64,000 nucleotides of DNA from Epinephelus fuscoguttatus (Eukaryota > Chordata > Actinopteri > Perciformes > Serranidae): assembly GCF_011397635.1 (NCBI RefSeq), contig NC_064762.1, forward strand, positions 19,059,479 to 19,123,478, read 5' to 3'. This document shows, in pieces, positions 1 through 11,357 of this stretch. Every line of letters starts with the position of its first letter. Position 1 is the first letter of the stretch. The position numbers were made by a program, and so were the translations under genes. The notes under the pieces are model-generated. The model saw only the letters and a program-made list of their open reading frames with translations. It was not told where the DNA came from and searched no databases.

Positions 1-405
1 GGAGTGGTTCAGATAATTTCCTTACTGTGTTTATAGCGATCAGGCGTTTAAGAACATCACTGTAGGAGACATCAAATAACTGAGACACCTAAAGATGTAG
101 GTCTCCAGACTCCAGTGAGACACCTGCAGTGTGGTTTTCACATGTCACACCGTGTTCTCAACCAACCTCAGAGGACACCACAAAGTGTTACAGGTGACAA
201 GTCAGGCACAATGTACTGAAGTGTGAAGTCATGTTTTCTTAGATTGTGTATGCTATAGACAATATTCAAGTGAGGAGACGAGTTCAACCACAGAAATAAA
301 ATGACAGTAGAACGGACATTCAAATCAGCGTAGCAGGACAGTTTGAGCGGCCTCCATTTTTATGTGTACCACCTCAAGTTGCAAACTCACTAAGGTGAGT
401 TTTTG
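1..405. other. Upstream non-coding stretch
   Basis: No ORF, splice pattern or RNA gene is supported here. It lies about 3 kb upstream of the SESN1 exon found and is best treated as intergenic or upstream regulatory DNA. Confidence 0.5.
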
Positions 406-434
406 CATTCATTCATTCATTCATTCATTCATTT
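406..434. repeat. (ATTC)n microsatellite
   Basis: A tetranucleotide run of ATTC units. It directly abuts the dispersed repeat that follows, whose other copies also end in a short simple tail, so it is probably the tail of that element. Confidence 0.85.
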
Positions 435-745
435 ATTTTCCGTAATAGCTTATCCTGTTAGACCCCAGCTCCCTGCGACCCCTATCCCAGCTGACACTGG
501 GCGAGAGGCAGGGTACACCCTGGACAGGTCACCAGACTATCAGAGGGCTGACACATAGAGACAGACAACCATTCACACTCACATTCACACCTACGGGGAA
601 TTTAGAGTCACTCATTAACCTGCATGTCTTTTGACTGTGGGAGGAAGCCGGAGTACCTGGAGAACATGCAAACTCCGCACAAAAGGGCTCCCCACCCCAG
701 GTTTGAACCAGGAACCCTCTTGCTGTAAGGTGACAATGCTAACAA
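435..745 (-). repeat. Dispersed teleost repeat, copy 1 (inverted)
   Basis: Carries the phrases 'cagggtacaccctggacagg', 'agacagacaaccattcacac' and 'ggaagccggagtacctggag'. The same phrases occur in the opposite orientation at about 60.78-61.07 kb, and in fragments near 14.97-15.05 and 55.57-55.68 kb. It is a high-copy fish repeat by recall. I do not assign a class, though a SINE or LINE 3' end is possible. Confidence 0.8.
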
Positions 746-3220
746 GAAAGAGTGAGAACCAGCCAGCAACTTAAAGTTATTTTACATATCGTTAGAAAGA
801 CTGTGAGCATAACGGCATGTAGAGGCAGCATATTTTTTACATCTAACTTGATATTAAAAAGGGTTGATGGGCTGATAGTTGTTGGACTAACTAATTAGAT
901 GGCAAACAAGACTTTTTTTAGTTCTATTTTGTTTCTGTGGAGTTTGTGTTTTACAATGAGTGAACAAGGCAATTAAGATAATGTTAGTCTTTGTTCTGTG
1001 AAAGACAGAAACTTGGATTAGTGCACAGTTGTATTTTTAGATGTAATAAGAAAGATCTGTGTAAAAATAGGCCAAAACGGAATTATCAGACTAGTGAGTG
1101 TGATGCTCCTCACGGCCCGACTGACGTGTGATGTCACCATAACAACTAACAATCACTATTTTCTTTTGCACTAGTCAAATGACCATGGAAACAGTTCAAA
1201 GTCCTCTCCACTTGTTTTATTTCTATGGGTAGGACAAAAACACCTGAACTCAAGTCACTTATGAGCCTTGTCTGGAGCTTTCCAAATCGTTCCAAAACAT
1301 ATATAATATTATACGGATGTTAAGTGTTTTGAGTCTGTCATTACACATGCTTCTTATAATTCTGTGTAACTTGTTTACACGCTCTGGTTTGCATAATTCA
1401 TGTGTGTGTACCAACTGCAAACATGCAGCGTTTTATCATTTGGACCAAAGACAGTGAACAGGAGGAGTAATAACAGCCTTGATGTTGGAAGGAGCAGATA
1501 TGCCTGGATCACTGCACACACACAGATACTCCTGATGTTATTACAGTAAAGCCTACAGAGGAGTCAGTGCGTGCACTCTGACAATAGTGTTTGGCCCCGT
1601 CCGCGAGGCCGGACCCCCCGAGCCTAAGCGCTTTTATGTGAAAAGGTTTGGTGTGTCGTAAGCCCTAACGCTGACCAGCCTCTTCTGCAGCTTTGCTGAG
1701 CCATGGGGCTCCCAGCAGCCCTGGGAGTGCTGACTCCAGCCCTGGGAACATGTTTACCACTGCCCCGCACCCCACCCTGTGGCATCAGGAGAGGAACCAG
1801 GGAGGGGGGGGGGGGGGACTGGGGGCAGTTAGCTCGATCCACACAATGAACCTGCTGAATACTGTGCTATCTAACTGTCAGTGCTGGGGACTTGCAGCCG
1901 GTTGCCAAACTGGCCTGGCAGGCTCTTGATCAGAGTGCACAGGGCAGACGTGCCGTTTCTTGTCTTTCACTCACCATCTCCTCACAGTTTCCAAATTTAA
2001 CTTGTTTGTTTTATTGTGTATCTCTTCACTGTTATCCCAAACACTTATGTAGCCAGGGTCGTTGCCCAAAGGATGAACTGAAACATAGTATCTCACAAAA
2101 TGTATGACTTCTTCCAAACAAGCCAAACGATTGTGTAGTTTTCTTCCAGTGAAACAAGTCTTTGTGAAACCTCTGAAAAGTGTATTTTGTTATGCTTGGG
2201 AAACATGTTATTTAGAAATCTCACACAGAAACATGACGCACAGATGTGCACACTGCCCAATATGTGGATGCTTTTGTAATGTGGCCGCTGGCAATCCGCA
2301 GTGGAAACAACACTTGACTCGCATGTGCTTTGAGATGAAATTTATCTGTTGTTTACCAGGAATTTTCAAAGACAAGTGTGCCAGTCGTTTCCACATTCAG
2401 ACCTGTTTGTGTGAAGCAAGGTAGATCTTACACTGTAATATAAAATGTGTGGTTCACAGTGTTGTTTTCGACAGATCCCATCTGATATCGCTCTGAGTAA
2501 TTATTGACTTTCTAACCACTCCGATGTGATAAACCAGTTATACACTGTTTCTAGTGAACGTGTTATTGTCAGGCTGGGATAAACAAAGCCATAAGAGCTG
2601 CCTTTCCTTGTCTCTGCTTCCTCCTAGCTTTTAAAGGAGTCCTTCAGCTGGGGGCTGATAGGTGGATCGCATTATCTGTGGTCTGATAGGCTGTGGTGCG
2701 AAACCACTAACTGAAGGGCTGTTGTTGTTGCAGCAGCAGCAGGTCCTGCAGCCATCCATCTCGCTGCGTGCTGATGCTGATCTTTGCACGGCAGAACTCT
2801 CTACCTTCTTCTGCTGCTCACCAAGGACAGGTGGGGGCTTGGTTTACCCCCCTGGTGCAGCAAGAAGCCAATAGGGGGACTTGCTGCTGCATGCTGGAGC
2901 TGGCTAGTTGTTTTCATTGAATGCACATAACACAGATCAACACACAGAGATACCACAAACATGATATCTGTGTTTGGCAGAAAACTGTTTCTAGCAATCC
3001 TGCAGGATGTTTTCTCCATACCTTGATTATTTATTGATTGATTGATCAGAGAGGAAAAATCAAGCATGCAATCACCTTGAATTGATTGCCTCCATTATTT
3101 AGGCCACACAGTGTAACTGCATCACAGTGAATTCAATCATGATCAATGGCAGCAGGGAACAAAAGAAGGAGAGAGAAGTGATGATGTTTTCTTAGAGAAG
3201 GGGGGATTGTTCTCTCTCTG
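746..3220. other. Upstream region without recognised gene
   Basis: About 2.5 kb before the SESN1 promoter. It contains a poly-G run near 1803-1817 and a small GC-rich patch near 1590-1630. Short ORFs show no family resemblance. The alternative long-isoform first exon of SESN1 known in mammals was looked for and not found. Confidence 0.5.
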
Positions 3221-3224
3221 CTCA

Positions 3225-3375
3225 CGTTTAGGACCCCCCCTCTTTCTCCTCAACGCTTCGCTCCGCCCTCTTTTTCTCCTCCCCACTGCCATTGGCCGCG
3301 CCGAGGCTGTTTTCGCCACCCGATTGGCCGCCGCGCACGTCAATCGCACGAGCCTCGACTTATTTACCGAATGTA
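3225..3375 (+). promoter_or_regulatory. Probable SESN1 proximal promoter
   Basis: A locally GC- and CpG-rich block just upstream of the first SESN1 exon. It holds a GC-box-like 'ccgccctc' near 3263, two inverted CCAAT boxes ('attgg' at 3291-3295 and within 3321-3329), and 'ttatttac' near 3360, which fits a forkhead/FOXO site on the reverse strand. Sestrin genes are known FOXO targets. The transcription start is not visible, so the boundaries are approximate. Confidence 0.55.
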
Positions 3376-3578
3376 TGAGCAGCGGAGGACGGTATTCTGC
3401 TGTAGGGCTGCAACAGCTGACTGCCGAGCACTTTGCCCAGTGCCTCAAGGAACAAAGAGAGGAGGAAACAGCCATCCGGAATACGGTGTTTAAAACCGTA
3501 TTCTCTTCAGATAATCAAAGTGCAACGAGGACACGCGATGAGGCACGCGGTCACACCGGCAGAAACCGTGGAAAATAA
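3375..3578 (+). other. Upstream ORF overlapping the SESN1 start
   Basis: An ATG at 3375 opens a 67-codon ORF ending at 3578, in a different frame from and overlapping the SESN1 start at 3538. A second ATG at 3371 opens another short frame. If transcription begins upstream of 3371, these would precede the SESN1 start and could reduce its translation. No protein family is recognised. Confidence 0.3.
3479..3503 (+). other. Perfect 9-bp hairpin upstream of SESN1 start
   Basis: The arm at 3479-3487 (gaatacggt) is the exact reverse complement of 3495-3503 (accgtattc), with a 7-nt loop. It lies 35 nt before the ATG at 3538, so it would be in the 5' UTR if that region is transcribed. Confidence 0.5.
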
Positions 3579-3639
3579 TTCTTTTGCAGTGACAGACCTG
3601 TTAAAGATATGTACCCATTGTGAACGGCTCAGCAAAAAG
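3538..3639 (+). CDS. SESN1: SESN1 coding exon 1 (short-isoform type)
   Basis: 34 codons ending ...CERLSKK before the donor gtaagg, phase 0. This exon differs from the rest of the gene in being weakly conserved and isoform-specific. Confidence 0.8.
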
Positions 3640-6600
3640 GTAAGGAGAAAGGCTTCAGAAGCGAATAACACCATTCAAAAACGCTCTGCTCCTTTAGTTG
3701 CATCATTCTAACATCTGGATTATTTAAAATATTGTGTCACATTATAATTTCAAGCGACGTTGTTTTTTCCTTCCTCTGAACAAACAAGCTGCAGTGCAGT
3801 CTTTGTGCAGCCTGTTTACGAAGAGTTTGTGGTCCTCGGTCAATAAATCCTCTCTGGGTTTATTGTCTTTGCTGATTTCAGTTCAGATGAAGAAGTCGCG
3901 TGCATGTCAGGTTTCAAGGGTTGTTTTTCAGCCAGTGTCATTTCTGAATTAAACGCATTTGGCTGGTCATTCATTCATCCCGTTCATATTCATCTGCCTC
4001 ATTGTGCGCTGCGGGACGGTGTCCGCTAGGAGACATGTCTCGACAAGCAGCGGAAAGTTACAGGACATAATAGAAGCAATGAAGAGGGTTTTTATTGGGT
4101 TATAATTTTGTGTTCGGACTTTTCATCTATTATAAAGAGTTAAATCATGATTTTCAGCTCATTGTGACAGCTGTGAGTTGTGATGTCGCTTCTACCATTA
4201 AACATTAAATCCCATTTATTTAAATAATTAATTAAATTTTTCCATTTAAACCAGTAAGGATCCGACATGTTTACTAGTATTAAACTAACAGCTCTGATTT
4301 CTCACTTTGGGTGAAGCAATACAGTGACTGTAAAAATGAGAAGTGATGATCGCAGGCAAACTCCTCTGCTTTCCTGTGGTATTCAAAGCATGTTTTTCTC
4401 CTTTTTCTTGTCTTGCAGGACTTGGGAGTAAGGATCCCAAGACCCTTAGGAAACGGACCAAGCAGATTTATCCCAGAAAAAGAGGTACAGACAGTCATTC
4501 TCACCAGAAGCTTTTAACTTTGGTACAAATCTAAATGCAAGAAGTTTAAGTATTGCTGTTTTTTCTGTTAGATTCTTCAAGTCAGTAAAGTGGACGCCAG
4601 GACACAGTCGATATTTGAGGATGCGTTTGCAGCCCTCGGTCGTCTCGACAACATTTCTCTGGTGATGGGCTTCCACCCGCAGTACCTGGAGAGCTTTCTC
4701 CGGACGCAGCACTACCTGCTGCAGATGGATGGACCCCTGTCTTTGCACTACCGACACTACATCGGCATCATGGTACAGTCATGTTTGTCCTCTGATGTCA
4801 AATCAACGCCTCAGTTAACTGTTTGTGTCAGGTGGTTAAACATCTTGTGGTCAATCCTGATCCTGCAGGCGGCAGCTAGACACCAGTGTTCCTACTTGGT
4901 CAACCTCCACGTGAACGACTTCCTCCAGGTCGGGGGCGATCCCAAGTGGCTGAACGGCCTGGACGAAGCCCCGCAGAAGTTGCAGCAGCTCGGAGAGCTC
5001 AACAAAATCCTGGCCCACCGACCTTGGCTTCTCACCAAGGAACACATCGAGGTGAGAGGACGGGCACGGTCTGGAGGGTGGATGTGGACATGAGGAGTGT
5101 TGCGTAACGGGCTGAGATCATGGGTGGAGGCTAGAGTATAGCTGCAGCTGTATAACTTGGAAGTGTTTGGGAGTTGTAGCAGCAGAGGTATAGTGACAGA
5201 GGGATCAGAGGGATGGAGGGGGTGAGGCTGGAAAATGAAGAGACAATAAATTGGTTTGGAAGGGTGAAGACATATTTTCCCACTTCCTCAAAGGTCAGTG
5301 ATATTGAAGTCATTATTTGGCTCCAGTTGCCAGCTCTCACTTTATTTTTCCTTTTATTTTTTCCAGCGCCTTCTGAAGGCAGAGGAGCACAGCTGGTCCC
5401 TTGCGGAGCTGATCCACGCCGTGGTCCTCCTCACACACTACCACTCCCTCGCCTCCTTCACCTTTGGCTGCGGCATCACGCCCGAGATCCACTGCGATGG
5501 CGGGCACACTTTCAGACCCCCCTCCCTCAGCCAGTACTGCGTCTGTGACATTGCCAACGGCAACGGTCATGCTATTCACCACGACGATCCACTCGGCAAC
5601 CAGGTGAGTGGTGACGGATGGTGTGTGTGTAGTAAGAAAGAGCATGTGAGGGTCTTCTCACTAGTGTGTGAAACTTAAATCCAGGCAGTGGGTGTGTTGT
5701 ATTTGTAGATACTAAGACGTTTGCAGCAGCTGTGTGAAGATATTTCTTGTAGGACTCTTTCCTAACCACAGGCGTGCTCTCTTGCCCTTCATAGGAGATG
5801 TGTGGCGAGGTGGAGGTGCTGATGGAGCGCATGAAGCAGCTGCAGGAGTGCCGTGACGATGAGGAGGCTAGCCAGGAGGAGATGGCGACTCGCTTTGAGA
5901 GGGAGAAGACAGAGAGCATGCTGGTGGTCACAGCAGAGGACGAGGAAGGCGTCCCCTCCAGGGACATCTCCCGACACTTCGAGGACCCCAGCTATGGCTA
6001 CAAGGACTTCTCCAGGAGGGGGGAACATGTGCCCACATTCAGAGTGCAGGTAGAGATCCACTACAGTCTGAACATCGATGACACTAATCTGAAAAGATGT
6101 TCCTGTTACTTACCTCTCATCTTTCTGTTCTCCAGGACTACAGCTGGGAGGACCACGGCTTCTCTCTGGTCAACAGACTGTACCCTGATGTTGGTCAGAT
6201 GCTGGACGAGAAGTTCCAGATGGCCTACAATCTGACCTACAACACCATGGCAACACACAAGGATGTAGACACCAGCATGCTGCGCAGGGCCATCTGGAAC
6301 TACATCCACTGCATGTTCGGCATCAGGTCAGTCGCTGGATACACTGAGGAAACTTTGTTGTATGATGTAACCTTTACTTTTTTGAATGTGTGCTGTTAAG
6401 CTCTGTCGCCTCACACTGTGTTTCTCTGTGCTCTTTAGGTATGATGACTACGATTACGGAGAGATAAACCAGCTTCTGGACCGCAGCTTTAAGATCTATA
6501 TTAAGACTATGGTGTGTAGTCCTGAGAAGACCACCAAACGAATGTATGAGAGTTTCTGGAGGCAGTTTCAGCACTCCGAGAAGGTGAGATCCTGATTACT

Positions 6601-7104
6601 CATGGCCTGATATGTACCAGCTGTTTTATCAGGAAATGAGTCAGCATTTGTCCCGGTTCCCTTTTCTCAAAATCAATGAGATTTTTCTGAATGGATTTTT
6701 GGTCAGATTCCTGAAATAAGGTCTGCAGGTAACAGTGTTAAGATATTTTCATGTTTTGTTCTTTGACATAAAATTTGTCACTGAATAATCCCACTTGTAA
6801 ATGTTGAAGCCTTTACATGTCATGTGGCTAAATGAGACCACACAACAGAGTTAATTTCCAAAATCCATTGGAAAAATCTCATTGGCTTTTTGACAAGGGA
6901 ACCAGGGCGATGCTAACTTCCTCGTCAGCCTACAGTCACATCATCCCTGCAGCACTCTATTGGTGGATGAATGTACAGTGTCTAACAGCTGTCTCTTCTC
7001 TCTGTTTTCTCCCGCAGGTCCACGTTAATCTGCTTCTTATGGAAGCGCGAATGCAGGCAGAACTGTTATACGCTCTGAGAGCGATCACCCGCTACATGAC
7101 ATGA
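3538..7104 (+). CDS. SESN1: Sestrin 1 (nine coding exons)
   Basis: Sestrins are cytosolic stress proteins. They bind leucine and GATOR2, restrain mTORC1, and carry an AhpD-like antioxidant domain. Coding exons are 3538-3639, 4419-4484, 4572-4772, 4869-5051, 5367-5603, 5795-6049, 6136-6326, 6439-6583 and 7018-7104. All introns are GT-AG, phases are continuous, and the product is 488 aa. The start is the first in-frame ATG; its N-terminus (MRHAVTPAE...) resembles the human short isoform as recalled. The N-terminal domain has the redox triad Cys130, Tyr132 and His137 (CxYx4H). The C-terminal domain keeps residues matching the SESN2 leucine pocket: Thr382, Thr385, Thr394, Leu397, Arg398, Trp452 and Glu459. 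The YDDYDYGE stretch contains the GATOR2-contact DD pair. Motifs such as GVRIPRPLG, and synteny with ARMC2, favour SESN1 over SESN2 or SESN3. Confidence 0.96.
4031..4050 (+). promoter_or_regulatory. Candidate p53 response element in SESN1 intron 1
   Basis: agacatgtct matches the p53 half-site consensus RRRCWWGYYY at all ten positions. It is followed without spacer by cgacaagcag, which keeps the CWWG core but has three flank mismatches. Mammalian SESN1 (PA26) is a p53 target through an intronic element, so the location fits. Binding itself is inferred. Confidence 0.5.
4419..4484 (+). CDS. SESN1: SESN1 coding exon 2
   Basis: 22 codons, phase 0 in and out, acceptor cttgcag and donor gtacag. Encodes [11 protein letters not shown]...FIPEKE, the conserved start shared by all SESN1 isoforms. 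Confidence 0.95.
4572..4772 (+). CDS. SESN1: SESN1 coding exon 3
   Basis: 67 codons, phase 0/0. Encodes the start of the AhpD-like domain, including [10 protein letters not shown] and [17 protein letters not shown]. Confidence 0.96.
4869..5051 (+). CDS. SESN1: SESN1 coding exon 4 (redox cysteine)
   Basis: 61 codons, phase 0/0. Contains [15 protein letters not shown] with Cys130, Tyr132 and His137, the peroxide-reducing triad. Continues to [12 protein letters not shown]. Confidence 0.96.
5367..5603 (+). CDS. SESN1: SESN1 coding exon 5
   Basis: 79 codons, phase 0/0. Encodes [17 protein letters not shown] and [19 protein letters not shown]. The first residue is Arg where mammals, as recalled, have Gly. 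The exon ends in the variable linker. Confidence 0.95.
5795..6049 (+). CDS. SESN1: SESN1 coding exon 6 (acidic linker)
   Basis: 85 codons, phase 0/0. Encodes the Glu-rich helical linker ([18 protein letters not shown]) and [17 protein letters not shown], leading into the C-terminal domain. Confidence 0.95.
6136..6326 (+). CDS. SESN1: SESN1 coding exon 7 (leucine-pocket threonines)
   Basis: 63 codons plus 2 nt, ending in phase 2. Holds [18 protein letters not shown], matching the SESN2 leucine-lid residues Thr374, Thr377, Thr386, Leu389 and Arg390. Confidence 0.96.
6439..6583 (+). CDS. SESN1: SESN1 coding exon 8
   Basis: Completes the split codon, then 48 codons. Encodes [13 protein letters not shown] (GATOR2-contact acidic pair) and [10 protein letters not shown], with the Trp and Glu that contact bound leucine in SESN2. 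Confidence 0.96.
6655..6903. mobile_element. Fold-back MITE-like element in the last SESN1 intron
   Basis: The arm at 6655-6702 is an imperfect inverted copy of 6858-6903. Shared phrases include 'ggttccctt', 'caatgagattttt' and 'atggattttt'. No coding capacity. The size and palindromic form fit a miniature inverted-repeat element. No clear target duplication was found. Confidence 0.6.
7018..7104 (+). CDS. SESN1: SESN1 coding exon 9 (terminal)
   Basis: 28 codons and a TGA stop. Encodes [20 protein letters not shown] and the invariant sestrin end AITRYMT. Confidence 0.97.
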   Translation, partial: VHVNLLLMEARMQAELLYALRAITRYMT

Positions 7105-9925
7105 AGTGCTTTTGGCGTTTTTATTGTTGTCTTTTTACTGTCATTGTTGTTGCTCGTTATGGGACACTTCAAGAAAAAAAAAAATCACGGGGGGGGGGGT
7201 CAACAAAAATGTGGAAGAGACGTGAGAAGCCCTGGGTTGTGACAGTGCTTGTTGGATGGATGTTGAGAAGAGGATCAGAACAAAATGAAAGCAAGAAAAA
7301 AAAAACTGTTGAAGAAAGTCATCTCAAACTCAAAGTGGATACACACAGACTCAGCTTGTGTTGCCTGCGGTGCCAAACCTGACCAAGAGAGGGCAGCCTG
7401 GAGCAAACTCCTGCTCTGCTGGGGGGGAGTTTGTGCCGGGCCTGAGTGCTGACACTGGGCGCATTCAGGACGACGCTTCAGTATTCCAGCATGCAGCACC
7501 TGCCTGTTGCCAATCTCTTGTGTCTCCTGGTAGATTGAAGCCCCACAGAAAATCCCCAGAAAGCTGTGCAGCCAGAAACTTTGATTCTGTCGTCACTGTT
7601 ATATTTGTTTAGTTTCTTTAATATCTTTTTATTTCATTTTGTATCAAGGGATGTTGTCGATGTGGTTGCTGTTAGTGGTAACTGGAGATGGAAGCATTAA
7701 CTTTGGGCAATTTTCTTTTTGTAACGTGTGCCTGAACTATCCAGCACAGTGTGCATACGTGCTGATGCTGCTGCTCCCATGTTGTATTCAGCGGGGTCAT
7801 ATTGATCCCCAAATCACCCCCAGCCCCATTATATCCCGTAATCCCCCTATCCATTAGAAATCCACTGCATTACCCCCGACCCCTTCCTCCTGTCCTTCCT
7901 CCCCCCAAATCTCAAATGTCAATGTAAGCTAATCCAAGGAGTGTGTGAAAACCAGAGAGGAGTGAGAAGAAACTCAAAGAACACTGTCTGAGCCCTTTTT
8001 GAGTTTGACTGTACACGTGTGGGTGAGTTCTGTATTGATAATGACTGAGGTGTGAATGTGTGTATGTGTGTGTTTCACAGAAATGATGGAGAGAGAGAGA
8101 GCGAGAGAGAGAAAAAAATTCATCTTTGAATTTCATGTGTCAAAAAAAAAAGCGAGGCACTTTGAAGGAAAGACTTCTTGCTTCTGCTGTAGCTCTGTTA
8201 TTGTGAGATAACTGTTTATCATTTGTTGTTGTTGATGATGATGATGTCTTTATTTTTCTGGTAATGGGGAGAAAAAAACAAGATTAAAAAAAAAAAAAGC
8301 TAATCAAAAAGAAAGTTAGAAACCAGGTTTTCCAGGAGGGATTTGCTTCCGGTTGCCCTAACCACACCTTATCTTGTCTTCCGCTTATCCCAGCTGCCTG
8401 GTCATCCTAACACTTTCGAAGCTTTGGATTGTGAATTTACCAGTAAATGAATACCTCTTCTGTTTTCTCTATAAGAAGTGCTCTTTGGTGAGCAGAGACT
8501 CTTTCCGGGCCGCCGTGTTCCCATTGTGGGGGACCCAGCGGGCTCACACAGGCCGACTGCGGTCGATTAGCTGTCGAACGCAAAAGGTTGTAGCTGTGCT
8601 TATTTCCCTGCTGGGGAAGTCTAACCAGTGCAAAAGCAGCTTTTTTTTTTATTTTGAACAGAGGTATGAACCCTCTGCTGTTTTGTTTTTTTGTTTACTA
8701 AAAACCAGTAAAGTACTGCATTCTTCTGAGGGTGGATTGAGAGAATCAGACAGACGAATGAGTGAGGAGGAGGAGGAGGAAGGTGATGATAAAGGAATGG
8801 TACATTTGGAAGTGGTTTGAGAGGAAGTGGAGGTTTTTTTTCAAACTTCTGACTGATGTCAGTTACTGACACTTTTTTTATATGAAACTATATGAAAAAG
8901 ATGAAAAAAAAATAAACTATGATAATAAATTGTCGTGTATCATTCGTAGTTTTCTCCTAAACAATTTGATTTCACTGCGTCATCATTTGAGATTGTACTA
9001 GATGTGGAGAGGCCGATACAATTCAGGAATCAAACAGCACAATCAGTCTCACCATCAGCTCACTTCCACTGTTCAGTTGCACAAGTACAGCAAGTGTACT
9101 AACCCGCTGTGAGATGACTCATGAAAAGACATGACCTTATATTCCAAAGTACACTCTAAGCTGACTTCATCAACAGTATGCTGAGCTCAGGGGAACAGTT
9201 CAGTTTGTCATCAGTACGGTCCGGCGACTTTCACGTGAATTTCATTTTTACCGTACAAGCTTGAGAACTGAATGACTCAGTGGGAACTTAACAGTCCCTG
9301 CTCCTGTGGTGCGGTCAAGGTCAAAGTTTCTCTTTGTTCCTGACCAACATTTCAATCAAGATAAAGGGGGTTCCTATAGGAGACTTTACCTCTCTTTCCC
9401 GTTTGCCTCCATGTCACACCTCACTGGGAAAACTCTTTGACTTCCCAGATGAGGCTTGTAATGTGTCAGAAGTTCAGGTGTTTCCCATCTGTCTGTCATA
9501 TCACCAGGAGAGTGTTATCTCAGTGTTATTCCCCACTAACCAAACTGCCTTCACATTTCGGTGGCTTTCCCAGACGATATATGGAACAGGAAACATTAAT
9601 TAAGCAACCTTGATATCAGCCAGCTGTCTTTCATATCAACTTGAGAAACTTCACGTAGAGAACAATGTTTGTTATTAGCTCTGGCTAATGAGTCGTTTAG
9701 GTTTGAAACATCGGCTTGTCTTGTGGTTGTTTTAAGGTCACTGTTGTGTGAAAACTTGGGGGGACTGACACCTGGGGGGTTTTTACATTAAGTGCCGTTT
9801 CTGATTTGTCTCGATGTAATAACGATGTGATTTTGAAATGCTGTACTTTAGGCTACTTGGTGTAACTTGTAAGCACTGCCTGGCCCCATATCTGTGTAAT
9901 AATAAAGGCTTTAAAAAGATGTTTT
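7105..9925 (+). other. SESN1: Probable SESN1 3' UTR
   Basis: No conserved ORF. The stretch includes a poly-G run (about 7190-7200), A-rich runs and GA-rich sequence near 8090. A possible early poly(A) signal aataaa lies at 8911-8916 and a stronger one at 9901-9906. Alternative ends are likely but not proven. Confidence 0.55.
9901..9906 (+). terminator. Poly(A) signal for SESN1
   Basis: A canonical aataaa followed within 40 nt by a T/GT-rich segment ('gatgttttcc', 'ttttattgtg'). It is the last good + strand signal before the convergent ARMC2 gene. Confidence 0.55.
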
Positions 9926-11340
9926 CCACTTTCTTTTATTGTGTACAACACCACACGATCTACAGGCAATAAAAGTTTTACTTATGAGGTAAATTCCAGG
10001 TCAGTCATCAGTTTTCAAGACAACATTATCATAGAAGAGTCTTTACAACATGGTGAGCTTACAAAACACAACACGTCTGTAATATAAATGTGCAAAGAGC
10101 TTAAATTATCCCTGTACATGTGAAGGTACCCAGAACTTAAGGCTTTTGTGAGCTTTAAGGGAAGTAAAGTGCATACAAAATGCTACATGTTTAAAGAAAA
10201 AAAAAAAAAATAATAATCAAAACATATAGCTGTTGGTACTGATGAGATACAGAGTGACCAAAGGCTTAGAAATAAATAAATGAAGACCTTGTTTGTAAAG
10301 TATACAGAATTAAGAAAGAAATCTGGTAGTTTTCACATCCACACACACGTACATATATTTTACCATTTAAAGCAGATTCACTTTGCTTCTTACACTTTGC
10401 ATAATCACCTTTATCAACCACCTGAAATCTGTTGTTTTGAATATGACACACTGACCACCTGCAGGCCTTAAAACTGGCTATAAAAAGTTCATAGGTACAT
10501 GAAAAATAACATCAACAGTCAACTTCAATTGAGTATTTAGCAGAGGTGGGACCAAGTCACTGTTTTGCAAATCAGAAGAAAGTCTCAAGTCTTAGCACTC
10601 AAGTCCCAAGCCCATAAGTTTCGAGTCCTAAACGAGTCATCATGCATTCTTTACCAAATGTAATGCCATTTTATAGAGAGTAATAAGTAATAAGATAAAA
10701 CATTTACAAAAATCTTAAATGCTTTTTAAAATGTGTAATTATTTGTTATAACATTTTTGTTAAAACAAGTGAATTCATGTTGGAAAGATGTCTTAAAAGT
10801 TCTCTTCACAAATTTGTAAGACATTTTCAGTCAGACTAATCTCCATTTAAAGTGAGAAGTTAAAGTTATATGTTGCATGTTTTATGTTTTATGCCCAAAT
10901 TAAATAAAGACATTAACATTAGTTGATTCAGAAAAAGGGAAATGAGCTGATTCATGGCACACACTTTTTGAATTACATACTTTTTAATCTTTGGGTTTGG
11001 GGAAGAGTATCAAGTGTTTTCAAGTCAAAAGGCTCAAGTCAGAGAAGTCATGAGTCATAGGTGTTAAAGTCCAGGTCCAGTTGCAAGTCGAGTCTTAAGT
11101 CATGAAATTTGTGATTCCAGACTGACTTGAATCTCAGTCATGTGACTTGAGTCTCTGGTAAATAATAAAACTTGAGCATACGGATGGATACTGGATAAGT
11201 TAATTATGCTGCAGCAGCGATTGAGATGTTTTTAACAGTGTTTCGACTTTTTTTCCCCAGCATTGACATGAACTCAAGCTGACCTCACGTGCTTTCTCCA
11301 TGAAAAAGGAAACTACAAACCTTAACAGCCACCTTTAAAC
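9926..11340. other. Spacer between convergent SESN1 and ARMC2
   Basis: About 1.4 kb separates the probable mRNA ends of the two genes. It contains an A-rich run near 10200 and the caagtc-rich repeat annotated separately. No gene is seen. Confidence 0.55.
10548..11165. mobile_element. caagtc-rich dispersed element
   Basis: Starts 'gaggtgggaccaagtcac' and is full of caagtc/gacttg motifs at both ends (10549-10645 and 11015-11155) around an AT-rich core. This is a recurrent teleost repeat type by recall, probably a non-autonomous DNA transposon. Termini are approximate. Confidence 0.5.
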
Positions 11341-11357
11341 CCTACAGGAGGTAAGCG

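Noticed and set aside
3207..3578. 123-codon ORF over the SESN1 promoter
   Set aside because: It starts at an ATG within promoter-like sequence and is not in the SESN1 frame. The splice donor at 3640 and N-terminal similarity support the frame starting at 3538 instead.
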